Below, one piece after another: positions 7,442 through 15,700 of a stretch of DNA of 64,000 bases. The stretch comes from CAYMUL01 sp964393605 (GTDB lineage Bacteria > Bacteroidota > Ignavibacteria > Ignavibacteriales > Ignavibacteriaceae). The position numbers and the translations under genes are program-made. Below the pieces are notes generated by a model. It worked only from the letters and a program-made list of their open reading frames with translations, was not told the DNA's origin and made no database searches. The stretch is from the NCBI GenBank assembly GCA_964393605.1, contig CAYMUL010000003.1, positions 124,001 to 188,000 of the forward strand. Reading direction: 5' to 3'. Within the stretch, counting starts at the first letter, position 1. Every line of letters begins with the position of its first letter.

Positions 7442-9070
7442 TTACATTCTTTCAGGTGCGGAGACTCCGAGAATTGACAAACCATTTTTTATCACCGATG
7501 CTGTTGCAATACAAAGCGCAGTCCGCGCCGCGGCGAGATTCGCTTCCGAACCGATAATTCTGCATTCGGTATAGAAACGATGAAACTTTGAAGCAACGTT
7601 TTCAAGGTATGAACAAATTCTATTCGGTTCATAATTTTCTGCGCTGACTAATACTTCTTCAGGAAATCTGTGCAGCGATTTTAAAAGAGATTGCTCCTCC
7701 GCCGTATTCAAGAGTTCAAGATTTTCTTCACTCGCTTTTATCCCTTTTTCCTCAGCCATCCGGAGTATCGAACAAATTCGGGCGTGCGCGTACTGCATAT
7801 AAAAAACCGGATTCTCATCCGAATGTTTTTTTGCGAGTTCGAGATCAAAATTCATGTGTGTGCCGATGTTTCGCATATTAAAAAAATATCGCACAACATC
7901 GCTGCCAACTTCATCAATCAATTCATCGAGGGTTATAAAATTTGCTTTGCGCGTTGACATTTTTACAACTTCTTTGCCCTGTGTAATTGTAACAAACTGA
8001 TGAATCAACACTTTCACTTTTGAAGTGTCGTAATCCAATACTTTCAAAGCCGCAAGTACATCGGGATAAGTTGCATTATGATCGGAGCCGAAAAGATCAA
8101 CAATTAAATCATACTTGCGTTGAAACTTTGTAATATGATAAGCGATATCGGGCAAACGATAAGTCGGCTCGCCGGTAGATTTAACAATGACTTTGTCATT
8201 CTCATTTCCAATTTCAGAAAGTTTCAACCAAATTGCGCCGTCTTTTTCGTAACTCAAATTTTTATCATGAAATATTTTTAGGAGATCGTCAATTTTCTTT
8301 TCTTCATAAAGAGAATTTTCATTGAAAAATATTTTATGCACAATCCCCAATTTTTGTAAAGAATTTTTAATGTCGAGAAATATTTCCCGTTCTGCCGCTT
8401 CCTTAAAAATTCCTTCGGGAGATTCATCGACGAGTTTATCGCCGTGCAGTTCAAATAATTTTTGTGCAATTTCTTTAATGTATTCTCCCTGATAATAATC
8501 TTCGGGGAATTCGATGGAATGATTCAAGATTTGCAAATAGCGCAAACGAACAGAATCTCCTAGCACGCGCATTTGTCTGCCGGCATTATTAAAATAATAT
8601 TCGCGATCTACTGTGTAACCAATCCATTCAAGCAAATTTGAGATAGTATCACCGCACACAGCATTGCGCCCATGCCCGACTGTCAAGGGTCCTGTAGGAT
8701 TTGCAGACACAAATTCTACATTTGCAATTTTATTTTTATGCTTGTCGGATTTTCCGAATTTCTCTCCCGACGAATTTATTTCGGAGATAATTTTATTAAC
8801 AAACTTCGGAGTTAAAAAGATATTGATGAAACCCGCACCGGCTATTTCAATTTTTGAAATGCATTCTTTGTTATAAGTCAGTGTCGAAATTATTTCATCA
8901 GCAATTAATCGCGGATTTTTTTTAAGTGCTTTTGAAAGTAGCATCGCGCAATTTGTTGAAAGATCGCCGTGCGAAACTTCCTTCGGCTGTTCAAAATTAA
9001 TCTTAACTTCTTTTAAGTAAGGAAGTGAAGCTGAGGCATCGGAAAAAATTTGCTCAAGATATTTTTTCAC
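7442..9070 (-). CDS. argS: Arginyl-tRNA synthetase
   Basis: A 542-residue class I synthetase. The N-terminal Add-1 domain (about 1-100) precedes the catalytic core with the signature FVSANPTGPLTVGHGRN, in which the HIGH element reads TVGH, a variant found in ArgS. The late core has VVKMSTRKANFITLDELI as the KMSKS-equivalent region, then the all-helical DALR anticodon-binding domain from about residue 420 (FYMQYAHARICSILR). Slightly short but complete. The ATG overlaps the stop of rsfS by 4 bp, so the two are co-translated. Confidence 0.97.
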   Translation of the reverse strand: MKKYLEQIFSDASASLPYLKEVKINFEQPKEVSHGDLSTNCAMLLSKALKKNPRLIADEIISTLTYNKECISKIEIAGAGFINIFLTPKFVNKIISEINSSGEKFGKSDKHKNKIANVEFVSANPTGPLTVGHGRNAVCGDTISNLLEWIGYTVDREYYFNNAGRQMRVLGDSVRLRYLQILNHSIEFPEDYYQGEYIKEIAQKLFELHGDKLVDESPEGIFKEAAEREIFLDIKNSLQKLGIVHKIFFNENSLYEEKKIDDLLKIFHDKNLSYEKDGAIWLKLSEIGNENDKVIVKSTGEPTYRLPDIAYHITKFQRKYDLIVDLFGSDHNATYPDVLAALKVLDYDTSKVKVLIHQFVTITQGKEVVKMSTRKANFITLDELIDEVGSDVVRYFFNMRNIGTHMNFDLELAKKHSDENPVFYMQYAHARICSILRMAEEKGIKASEENLELLNTAEEQSLLKSLHRFPEEVLVSAENYEPNRICSYLENVASKFHRFYTECRIIGSEANLAAARTALCIATASVIKNGLSILGVSAPERM

Positions 9071-9477
9071 TCGTCGTCCGATTTTTTTGTTTTTTTCTTC
9101 GTTGCGGTTTTCTTTGGTTTCTCTTCTTTTTTTTCATCGGATAATTCTACGGAAGGAGCATCTCCCCAAAGTTTTTCAAGGTTGTAATAATTTCTTGTTT
9201 CATTTTTAAAGATATGAATAACGATATCGACATAATCGAGCAACACCCAATTCAACGCAGTGTAACCTTCTTTATGCCAAAGTTTTATTCCTTCTTCTTT
9301 CAATGATTTCTCAACATGATCGGAAATAGCTTTCACCTGTACATCCGAATCGGCAGTGCAAATAATAAAATAATCTGCGAACGATGTAACTTTTTTTAAT
9401 TCGATAACTTTTACATCGAATCCTTTTTTCTCAAAAATTAATTCGACGATATTTTTGATTTGTTTGTTTAGTCTCAA
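9067..9477 (-). CDS. rsfS: Ribosome silencing factor RsfS
   Basis: A 136-residue protein of the RsfS/Iojap family, which binds uL14 on the large ribosomal subunit and blocks subunit joining during nutrient shortage. Family marks: VTSFADYFIICTADSDVQVKAIS (residues 30-52), KLWHKEGYTALNWVLLDYVDIVIHIF, and YYNLEKLWGDA. A Lys/Glu-rich tail of about 25 residues follows the domain; it looks disordered and is an addition to the core. It overlaps argS by 4 bp and follows the LytR_C gene by 7 bp. Confidence 0.95.
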   Translation of the reverse strand: MRLNKQIKNIVELIFEKKGFDVKVIELKKVTSFADYFIICTADSDVQVKAISDHVEKSLKEEGIKLWHKEGYTALNWVLLDYVDIVIHIFKNETRNYYNLEKLWGDAPSVELSDEKKEEKPKKTATKKKTKKSDDE

Positions 9478-9484
9478 ATTTTCC

Positions 9485-9961
9485 TCACTTAAAAGGTTTT
9501 AGTTTTTGATAATCTTTTCCAATGACAACAGAGACATCGAGAAAATAATCTTCATTCAATTGTTGAAGAACCGTATTTTTCTCGACTCCAAGAAGAGCCG
9601 CAATTTTATTGGCGTTGGAGATGTTTCCGCCTCTGTCAATCACTAATGTTTTTTCAATTTCGAATGTGATATAGTTGCCGGTTTGCACAACATCAACTTT
9701 ATTTTTACGTAAGAAATCCGTGAACTTTTCTCCCAAGCCGCTAACTCCGCATCCGTTCAAAACTTCAGCCTGAATATACTCGTCGGTAGTTTTGTACTCT
9801 GGTTTTGTTTCATTAATAAAGTAGCCGGAAATATTTTTATAAAGAAGGAAAGCGAGCAATAAAACTATCGCTCCCAAAATTAGGATAGATGAATTGAGAA
9901 AAATATTTTTTGAAGATTCCCCAAAGCTGAGTTTATTTATGTTTTTTTTCTCCGAACTCAA
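9485..9961 (-). CDS. Membrane-anchored LytR C-terminal (LytR_C) domain protein
   Basis: A 158-residue protein with one membrane helix (about residues 25-43) and an outer domain beginning IQAEVLNGCGVSGLGEKFTDFLRK, then VVQTGNY and a final VSVVIGKDYQKL. That is the LytR_cpsA_psr C-terminal fold, found attached to cell-wall ligases or alone. Here it stands alone with no LytR catalytic part, so an envelope role is likely but no activity can be claimed. It is 7 bp upstream of rsfS-argS in the same direction, a common arrangement in this group as far as I recall. Confidence 0.8.
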   Translation of the reverse strand: MSSEKKNINKLSFGESSKNIFLNSSILILGAIVLLLAFLLYKNISGYFINETKPEYKTTDEYIQAEVLNGCGVSGLGEKFTDFLRKNKVDVVQTGNYITFEIEKTLVIDRGGNISNANKIAALLGVEKNTVLQQLNEDYFLDVSVVIGKDYQKLKPFK

Positions 9962-9984
9962 TTTAAATAGAATTCACTCCCCGA

Positions 9985-10470
9985 CTAACGATCAAACATA
10001 TTTGTGCCGAAGGGGAAACGATTGTAGTAATCGTCATATCCATAAGGTGAATTGTAACCCGGCATATTTCTGTATTGAATTGAAAGCGAAAAATTTTCGT
10101 ACGGTTTATAATTGAATTGCGCACGGCTGATGTAAAATCCGTTTAGATTATTTTGAAAATCTTTGCCGAAAGAATTGTATGGAGAGTGAACCAAACTCGC
10201 ATCAACCTGGAAATTCATATTGTCGGTTAATTTAAATAACATACTATTTGTATAAACGCCAAGAGCTAAACCGTTGCTTCCAAAACTTGAAAAGGAAAGA
10301 CTGTAGGAATGATTCATACTAAAATTATTGCTATTAAATAAACCGAACAGAAAATTTGGATCGCTATTTACCAAACCATCTTTTACACCCGGTTTAAAAA
10401 GGTTGTTCTCCCTAAACTGTGCAAAGGAAATAGTGATTAGCGTTAATGCGATGATTAAAATCTTTTTCAT
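9985..10470 (-). CDS. Small secreted protein, outer-membrane-like
   Basis: A 161-residue protein with a clean signal peptide (MKKILIIALTLITISFAQ, cleavage near residue 17) and a body rich in Asn, Phe, Tyr and Ser with alternating polar and hydrophobic residues, suggesting beta-strands. There are no cysteines after the signal and no recognised domain. It is probably periplasmic or outer-membrane associated. It starts at ATG and lies 23 bp upstream of the LytR_C gene, so it may share its transcript. I do not recognise the family. Confidence 0.6.
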   Translation of the reverse strand: MKKILIIALTLITISFAQFRENNLFKPGVKDGLVNSDPNFLFGLFNSNNFSMNHSYSLSFSSFGSNGLALGVYTNSMLFKLTDNMNFQVDASLVHSPYNSFGKDFQNNLNGFYISRAQFNYKPYENFSLSIQYRNMPGYNSPYGYDDYYNRFPFGTNMFDR

Positions 10471-10696
10471 AAATAGTACCTAAAATGATTTGTGCAATGT
10501 TACCGAAATGAATAAAAAAAAACAATGAATTTACTTTTTGGATTAGACCTTTTAAGTGCCGTTAAGGTTCAACAATTTTTAATAAAAATAATTATTTGTT
10601 GTGAAGAACGGAGTCAACAATTATCTTTTCGACCGAGATGAAAAAATTCGATACACTTTTTGATTTTGATTCGTCCCGATTTCGCCAAGGATTGGA

Positions 10697-11263
10697 ATGA
10701 GCATACTTGTAATCGACAATTATGATTCGTTCACTTATAATCTCGTTCAGCTGATCGGGAAGTTTAATAGTGATATTATCGTAGCGAGAAATGACGCTAT
10801 AACAATTGAAGAGATTGAAAATTTGAAACCGGAAAAAATTTTAATTTCTCCCGGTCCCGGGAAACCTGAAAATTCTAAAATTTCGCTTGAGGCGATAAAA
10901 TATTTTGGCGGGAAAATTCCCATGCTTGGTGTTTGTCTCGGACATCAAGCAATCGGTATCTCATTCGGGGCGCATGTATCAAGGGGGAAAAAAGTTATGC
11001 ACGGAAAAATTTCTCTCATCAAACATGATGGAAAAAATATTTTTAAAGACATCCCTCAAAATTTTAATGCGATGAGATATCATTCACTCGTTGTTGATCG
11101 CCAGCGTTTCCCGAAGGAGTTGGAGATCACTGCGGAAACGAATGACGGAATTATAATGGGATTGAGACACAAGATACTTCCGATAGAAGGAATCCAATTT
11201 CATCCCGAATCTATTTTAACAACCAACAGCGAAGCATTGATCAAAAATTGGTTGTTAAATTAG
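10697..11263 (+). CDS. trpG: Anthranilate / aminodeoxychorismate synthase glutamine amidotransferase subunit
   Basis: A 188-residue class I glutamine amidotransferase. It opens with ILVIDNYDSFTYNLVQ, as TrpG and PabA do. The catalytic Cys is in MLGVCLGHQAIG (near residue 79) and the His/Glu pair in IQFHPES (near residues 168-170); ILISPGPGKPE forms the oxyanion region. It supplies ammonia to TrpE or PabB. No chorismate-using partner is visible, so trpG and pabA cannot be separated, and it may serve both. ATG start preceded by AAGGA; stand-alone on the plus strand. Confidence 0.9.
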   Translation: MSILVIDNYDSFTYNLVQLIGKFNSDIIVARNDAITIEEIENLKPEKILISPGPGKPENSKISLEAIKYFGGKIPMLGVCLGHQAIGISFGAHVSRGKKVMHGKISLIKHDGKNIFKDIPQNFNAMRYHSLVVDRQRFPKELEITAETNDGIIMGLRHKILPIEGIQFHPESILTTNSEALIKNWLLN

Positions 11264-11431
11264 AAGTGCATTCAAAGTGATTTCGTCCGATAAATTGGTA
11301 AGGAAATATTACCGCATAGGCACACTTATCGGCAGTACGATTATTCACCACTTTTTATCGCACAATGCAAATAGCTTCGGCAATGCAAAGCTACGTATCA
11401 AATCTCTTAAAAAAAGATTAAATCGCGGAGA

Positions 11432-11680
11432 TTACTTTTTCAAACGATTGTATTCTTCAATCGCAAGAGTTTGCAAATTTTCTTTCAACTCCTTTGGAAG
11501 AACTACGTTATCATAATATTTATCATCGTTTCCCTTTGTAGCAGGAGCGCCGATAAATAATCCGTTTGTTCCGTTGACAAGTTTAAAACCACGGATTGTG
11601 ATTTCATCGTCAGTTTGGAAATCGAAGAAGGCAACCATTTTACTATCGCCTTTGAGAAGATTCATTCTTGTGATTTTCAT
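11432..11680 (-). CDS. spoVG: SpoVG family protein
   Basis: An 82-residue protein matching the SpoVG pattern: MKITRMNLLKGDSKMVAFFD, then a strand block and the signature VNGTNGLFIGAPA, which corresponds to the IDGNNGLFVAMPS-type segment of Bacillus SpoVG, and a helical end (LQTLAIEEYNRLKK). SpoVG proteins are small nucleic-acid-binding regulators and occur in many non-sporulating bacteria. Monocistronic; ATG preceded by AGGGAAAAC. The 296 bp upstream (11681-11976) are AT-rich, hold its promoter presumably, and show no gene I can support. Confidence 0.75.
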   Translation of the reverse strand: MKITRMNLLKGDSKMVAFFDFQTDDEITIRGFKLVNGTNGLFIGAPATKGNDDKYYDNVVLPKELKENLQTLAIEEYNRLKK

Positions 11681-11976
11681 TTTGTTTTCCCTTTATTATT
11701 GAATGATTAGTTAGTAAGAACCATTATTTCACACCAAAGAACAAAATGAAGGACAGCATTGAGTTTTTTGCCATAATTGTAAGAGTGCCAGTTTTCATCA
11801 CAGATACATTATGATGCCGCCATCATTTTTAGAACAATAAAATTATTTAATGGAAAATAAAAATATTTTCGCAAAACAAAAAAATATTTTTCAAGCACCG
11901 AAATAATTCAATTGGACGAAGAAATCTAAACTTGAAAATTCGTCGCACACATCTCATTGCAAGACTCTCAAAATTG

Positions 11977-14511
11977 CTATCTGATTAAAATCATCTTCTT
12001 CGATTCGAGGTAATCAGCAACGCGGAGTTGATAGAAATACACTCCGCTCGGAAATGAGGAAGCGTCAAACTCAACTTCATACTCGCCGGCAGGTTTTTCT
12101 TCATTCACAAGAGTTGCGACTTCTCTGCCGAGAATATCGAATACTTTTAACGAAACTTGTAAAGACGGGGCATGCCCCGTCTCTACATTGGGTACTGAAT
12201 ATTTTATTTTAGTTGACGGATTAAACGGGTTGGGATAGTTTTGATATAGTTTAAAATCTTCAATGACTTGTTCTTCTTTGACATCCGTAAAATCGATGAC
12301 ACCCTTCCACAATCCGCCGCCGCCTGTGCCAATAAAAATTTCATTTTGATTATGCGGATTCACTTTAACAAAATTTATAAAAGTATGTCCAAGATTTTTC
12401 CTCATGTTGATCCAATTTGCACCTCCATCCGACGTATAAAAAACAGCGCGCTCGAGCGTCGGCAGATAGTTATACCACTGCTGCGAAACAACGAAAATTT
12501 TTTGTGAGTCGTTTGGATGAAAATCAACATCGGCAACACGAGGTTGTTCGAAAATTTTTGTCCAGCTTCCACCGCCGTCTGTTGAAACAAAAAGCCCGCC
12601 TTCTATACTCCATCCGAAATTATCGGTTGCACAAGCGTAAATATTTCCATTCAATGGATTGATTTTTATTTTCATAATATCATTCGTTGGAAATGAAGTG
12701 AGCTTTGTCCAATTCTGTCCACCATTAGTTGATTTATAAATTCCTCCAGAATTTTGACCGATAGAATTAATTCCAAGATAAAGTGTGCTTGGATTTGTCT
12801 GATCGATAGCAGTATTCCAAACTTTAGTTGCATCTGCACCGAGCCCGTTATTCATTGCGGTCCAATTCACGCCACTATTCGTGGATTTATAAAGTCCATT
12901 GTTGTAACTCGCGCAATAAAGAATTCTGTTCCCCGGCGAACCGGAAATAAAATCGATTACTAAATCGGGGCGACCATCGGGCAAACCGTTGTAGCGATTG
13001 CTCCAAATACTTCCATCGCTGTTGGAGTGATAAATTCTACCCTCGGCATAACCGCCATTAAATGCCCCCATAGATCCGCCGAATCTGCTTTTATACAAAT
13101 CAAAGTTTTGAGGATCAATCCAGATATCTTTTACGCCGTCATACTCGCCGTAATAGTTTTGATTTGGATCCATCGGAGTGAGCGAATTCAATCCGTCTTC
13201 GCTTCTAAAGAATCCCATATCATCATAACCGACATAAATTTTATTTGGGTTTGTTGGATGAAAACAAATTGCATCAGTATTCATAAGCTCCAATCCGTTT
13301 CCTTTCCAATAACCGTTTGAAATTTCGGAAGAATATATTTGATGCCAACTATCGCCGGCATCTGTACTTCTGTGCATCCAGATTAAACCGGAATAAAGTA
13401 TGTTCGGATTGCTCGGGGCAACTTCTAAAAGAAAAACATTTTCTTCCTTGTAGAAATTAGAATCGAGCCAGCCGTAAGTGTAAGCAGTATCAATTTTTTC
13501 CCAGGTATTTCCCCCCGCAGTAGATTTATACACACCCGCTTCCTCAAATGCAGTGTGCCGAGTTGTACCGATATAAATTATGTTTGGATTTGTTGGATGT
13601 AAAGTGAATTTCCAATAATCATATAGTGCATCCAAACTCGCATCGTGTCGCGGGAGATCTCCGGTAATGTCAATCCATGAATCTCCTTTATTTGTGCTTT
13701 TAAATATTCCTCCTTTAAATGAAGTTGGAATTGCGCCATCACCGGTTGTAACTAATGTCATGTATAAAATTAAATTTGAATTGCTGACAACTCCTCTTAA
13801 CCGACGGGCAAAAGAGTTCGTCAATCCGGCATTTCCCGAAGACCAATTAGTACCGTTGTTCGTTGTTCTGAACACGCCGTTATTTGTTGAAATGATTATT
13901 GTGCGATTTGTCGGCGAAGAAGTTGGATCGATCACGATATTATGAATTACTGCTGTATCGGACATTCCCTGCACGGTTACCTCAAACCAATCATTTCCGC
14001 CATTTGTGGATTTATAAAGTTTCCCCTTTCCCTCATAATTTTGAAACGTATTTCCGGTGCCTACATAAAGAATCTGTGAATCGGAAGGATCGATTGCAAG
14101 GGTTGAAGTGAGAATATAATCACTGAGACTGGAAAGGGTTGCAGGGAGTAAGCGCTGCCAGCTATTCCCGCCATTGTGTGAAACGAAAACTCCGACATTA
14201 GAACAGATATAAATTTTTTGAAAATCAATCGGATCGATAACAATCTCCTGAATCCAATAAACGTCTGCGCTGTATGGTTCGGCGGCAAGATTGTTGTTTA
14301 TTATTTTCCATGATTGCCCGCCGTTTGTAGTTTTAAAGATGCCTTCGATATCTCCGGCGATGTAGACAACGTCGGGATTATCGGGTTGAATTGCAATAGA
14401 TTTAAGGTCACTACCGGCACCGGGACCGATCGGTTGCCAGTTTATCTGTGTAAAAGAAATTTTGATACAAAGGAGTATCATCAACACTGTAAGAAAATAT
14501 TTAGTTCGCAT
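11977..14511 (-). CDS. Secreted BNR/Asp-box repeat beta-propeller protein with T9SS sorting domain
   Basis: An 844-residue exported protein. It has a signal peptide (residues 1-21), then many repeats of the sialidase/VPS10/Ycf48 type with Asp-boxes such as KSTNGGNDW, KTTNGGQSW, STDGGGSW and TSDGGANW, each about 50-110 residues apart, predicting one or more large beta-propellers. The last 90 residues form the Por/T9SS type A sorting domain (NYPNPFNPSTKI, VFDILGREVATLVNEE, FPSGVYFYQL), so the protein is sent across the outer membrane by the type IX system. No enzymatic residues are recognised. A 28-bp palindrome is inserted in frame in the sorting domain (12159-12186). Confidence 0.88.
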   Translation of the reverse strand: MRTKYFLTVLMILLCIKISFTQINWQPIGPGAGSDLKSIAIQPDNPDVVYIAGDIEGIFKTTNGGQSWKIINNNLAAEPYSADVYWIQEIVIDPIDFQKIYICSNVGVFVSHNGGNSWQRLLPATLSSLSDYILTSTLAIDPSDSQILYVGTGNTFQNYEGKGKLYKSTNGGNDWFEVTVQGMSDTAVIHNIVIDPTSSPTNRTIIISTNNGVFRTTNNGTNWSSGNAGLTNSFARRLRGVVSNSNLILYMTLVTTGDGAIPTSFKGGIFKSTNKGDSWIDITGDLPRHDASLDALYDYWKFTLHPTNPNIIYIGTTRHTAFEEAGVYKSTAGGNTWEKIDTAYTYGWLDSNFYKEENVFLLEVAPSNPNILYSGLIWMHRSTDAGDSWHQIYSSEISNGYWKGNGLELMNTDAICFHPTNPNKIYVGYDDMGFFRSEDGLNSLTPMDPNQNYYGEYDGVKDIWIDPQNFDLYKSRFGGSMGAFNGGYAEGRIYHSNSDGSIWSNRYNGLPDGRPDLVIDFISGSPGNRILYCASYNNGLYKSTNSGVNWTAMNNGLGADATKVWNTAIDQTNPSTLYLGINSIGQNSGGIYKSTNGGQNWTKLTSFPTNDIMKIKINPLNGNIYACATDNFGWSIEGGLFVSTDGGGSWTKIFEQPRVADVDFHPNDSQKIFVVSQQWYNYLPTLERAVFYTSDGGANWINMRKNLGHTFINFVKVNPHNQNEIFIGTGGGGLWKGVIDFTDVKEEQVIEDFKLYQNYPNPFNPSTKIKYSVPNVETGHAPSLQVSLKVFDILGREVATLVNEEKPAGEYEVEFDASSFPSGVYFYQLRVADYLESKKMILIR
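12159..12186. repeat. 28-bp near-perfect palindrome inserted within a T9SS sorting domain
   Basis: Bases 12163-12182 form a perfect 20-bp palindrome centred on GGGGCATGCCCC. Extending to 12159-12186 adds outer arms GTAAAGAC / GTCTCTAC with one mismatch. Read on the minus strand it adds the residues VETGHAPSLQ between the YSVPN and VSLKVFD strands of the sorting domain, where related domains have none. This fits a mobile short palindromic repeat (REP/MITE-like) that tolerates in-frame insertion. It is much more GC-rich than its surroundings. No second copy was seen in this window. Confidence 0.8.
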
Positions 14512-14655
14512 CGCTTTTCCTTCAAGTAATGATTGGACTTTATCTTGAAGTTGTAAAAGAAATTTTGAAAATCTTTTTTAACTCCAAAAGAAACTTAGCG
14601 GTTTAGAAATGATTATTAAAGAATTTTTTATTCAAGGATTTATCCTTAAATAATT

Positions 14656-15681
14656 TTATACAGTTCCGAAAAGATGTTTTAAATTATGCCGCTCCTCAGG
14701 CGTTACCATCGCAACAATAGTATTGTTTGTACCGAGGGTATTATCTTTGGAAGGATTGAAAATCCATTTCGCATCTTCTTTTAACGCAAGTACGAGTACA
14801 CCGGGATGATTTTCCAGATTTAATTCCGAGAGTTTTTTCCCTTTATAAGAAGAAGGGATGTCAATTTCTTCTATTCGTAAATTCTTTTCACGATCACGAA
14901 GCATAGTATCGAGAAAAGAAACCACAGTCGGACGAATCATTTCTGAAACAATTCTTAAACCGCCGATTAAGTATGGGGAGATAACCGAATTGGCTCCGGC
15001 TTTTTTAATCTTTTCAATATTTTTTAAATCGCGGCACTTGGCAACTATTCGCAAGTCAGGGTTTAAATTTTTTGCAGTGAATGTAATAACAAGATTGTAG
15101 TTATCATCTCCCGTAACCGCGAAAACACCGGCGGCTCTATCAATACCCGCCGCGCGAAGTAAAGATTCGTCCGTTGCATCACCAATTAGCACAATAATTT
15201 TTTTTTCGAGTTCTTCAGGAAATTCAGGTTCGAGTTTATCTATCAAAACAAAATTTCTTTTAGTAAGCAGCAGCTCATCGGCAATTTGATGCCCGATTTC
15301 TCCACTGCCGCAAATGATGTAATGATTTTTGTAAGTCTCAATCATTCTTCTCTCTCTTCTTTTCTTGTAAGATTTGGCAAGTTCATCCCCGATAACAAAC
15401 GCAGTAAAATTTGAAAGCATGTAAGTGAACACCCCTATCCCGCTGATTGCGATTAACATTGTAAATACTCGTCCGAGCGGGTTGCCGTGAAAATTTATTA
15501 TCTCCCCATAACCGATTGTAGTAATTGTTATGAATGTCATGTAAAGACAATCAACAAGCGGCGCATCATAATTAGAAAAGTAATGAAAGCCTGCGGTACC
15601 AATTACAATTACTAAAAGCAGTGCGGTGGAAGAAACAACGAACCGTTTAAAAAAGTGCGTTATTTCTTCCGATGTTTTCAT
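14656..15681 (-). CDS. TrkA-N (RCK) domain-gated potassium channel
   Basis: A 341-residue two-helix potassium channel subunit with a cytoplasmic regulator. TM1 is about residues 15-35, the pore loop has the selectivity filter in TITTIGYGEI (near residues 53-60), and TM2 follows (about 70-95). The RCK/TrkA-N Rossmann domain opens with YIICGSGEIGHQIADELL (near 117), continuing to FAVTGDDNYNLVITFTAKN, and a TrkA-C part (SYKGKKLSELNL) lies at about 260-335. The layout is that of MthK/Kch-type channels gated by a cytosolic ligand. Single gene, ATG start, 20 bp from the gene that follows on the same strand. Confidence 0.93.
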   Translation of the reverse strand: MKTSEEITHFFKRFVVSSTALLLVIVIGTAGFHYFSNYDAPLVDCLYMTFITITTIGYGEIINFHGNPLGRVFTMLIAISGIGVFTYMLSNFTAFVIGDELAKSYKKRRERRMIETYKNHYIICGSGEIGHQIADELLLTKRNFVLIDKLEPEFPEELEKKIIVLIGDATDESLLRAAGIDRAAGVFAVTGDDNYNLVITFTAKNLNPDLRIVAKCRDLKNIEKIKKAGANSVISPYLIGGLRIVSEMIRPTVVSFLDTMLRDREKNLRIEEIDIPSSYKGKKLSELNLENHPGVLVLALKEDAKWIFNPSKDNTLGTNNTIVAMVTPEERHNLKHLFGTV

Positions 15682-15700
15682 GATAAGATTTCAAAAAAAA

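Noticed and set aside
11277..11516. A 79-codon plus-strand frame after the TrpG/PabA gene
   Set aside because: It starts at a weak codon, shows no domain and overlaps the better-supported SpoVG-family gene on the other strand.
11849..11880. Short AT-only inverted repeat (GAAAATA-AAAA-TATTTTC)
   Set aside because: An AT-only stem of this length is expected by chance in this composition and it has no U-run or operator context.
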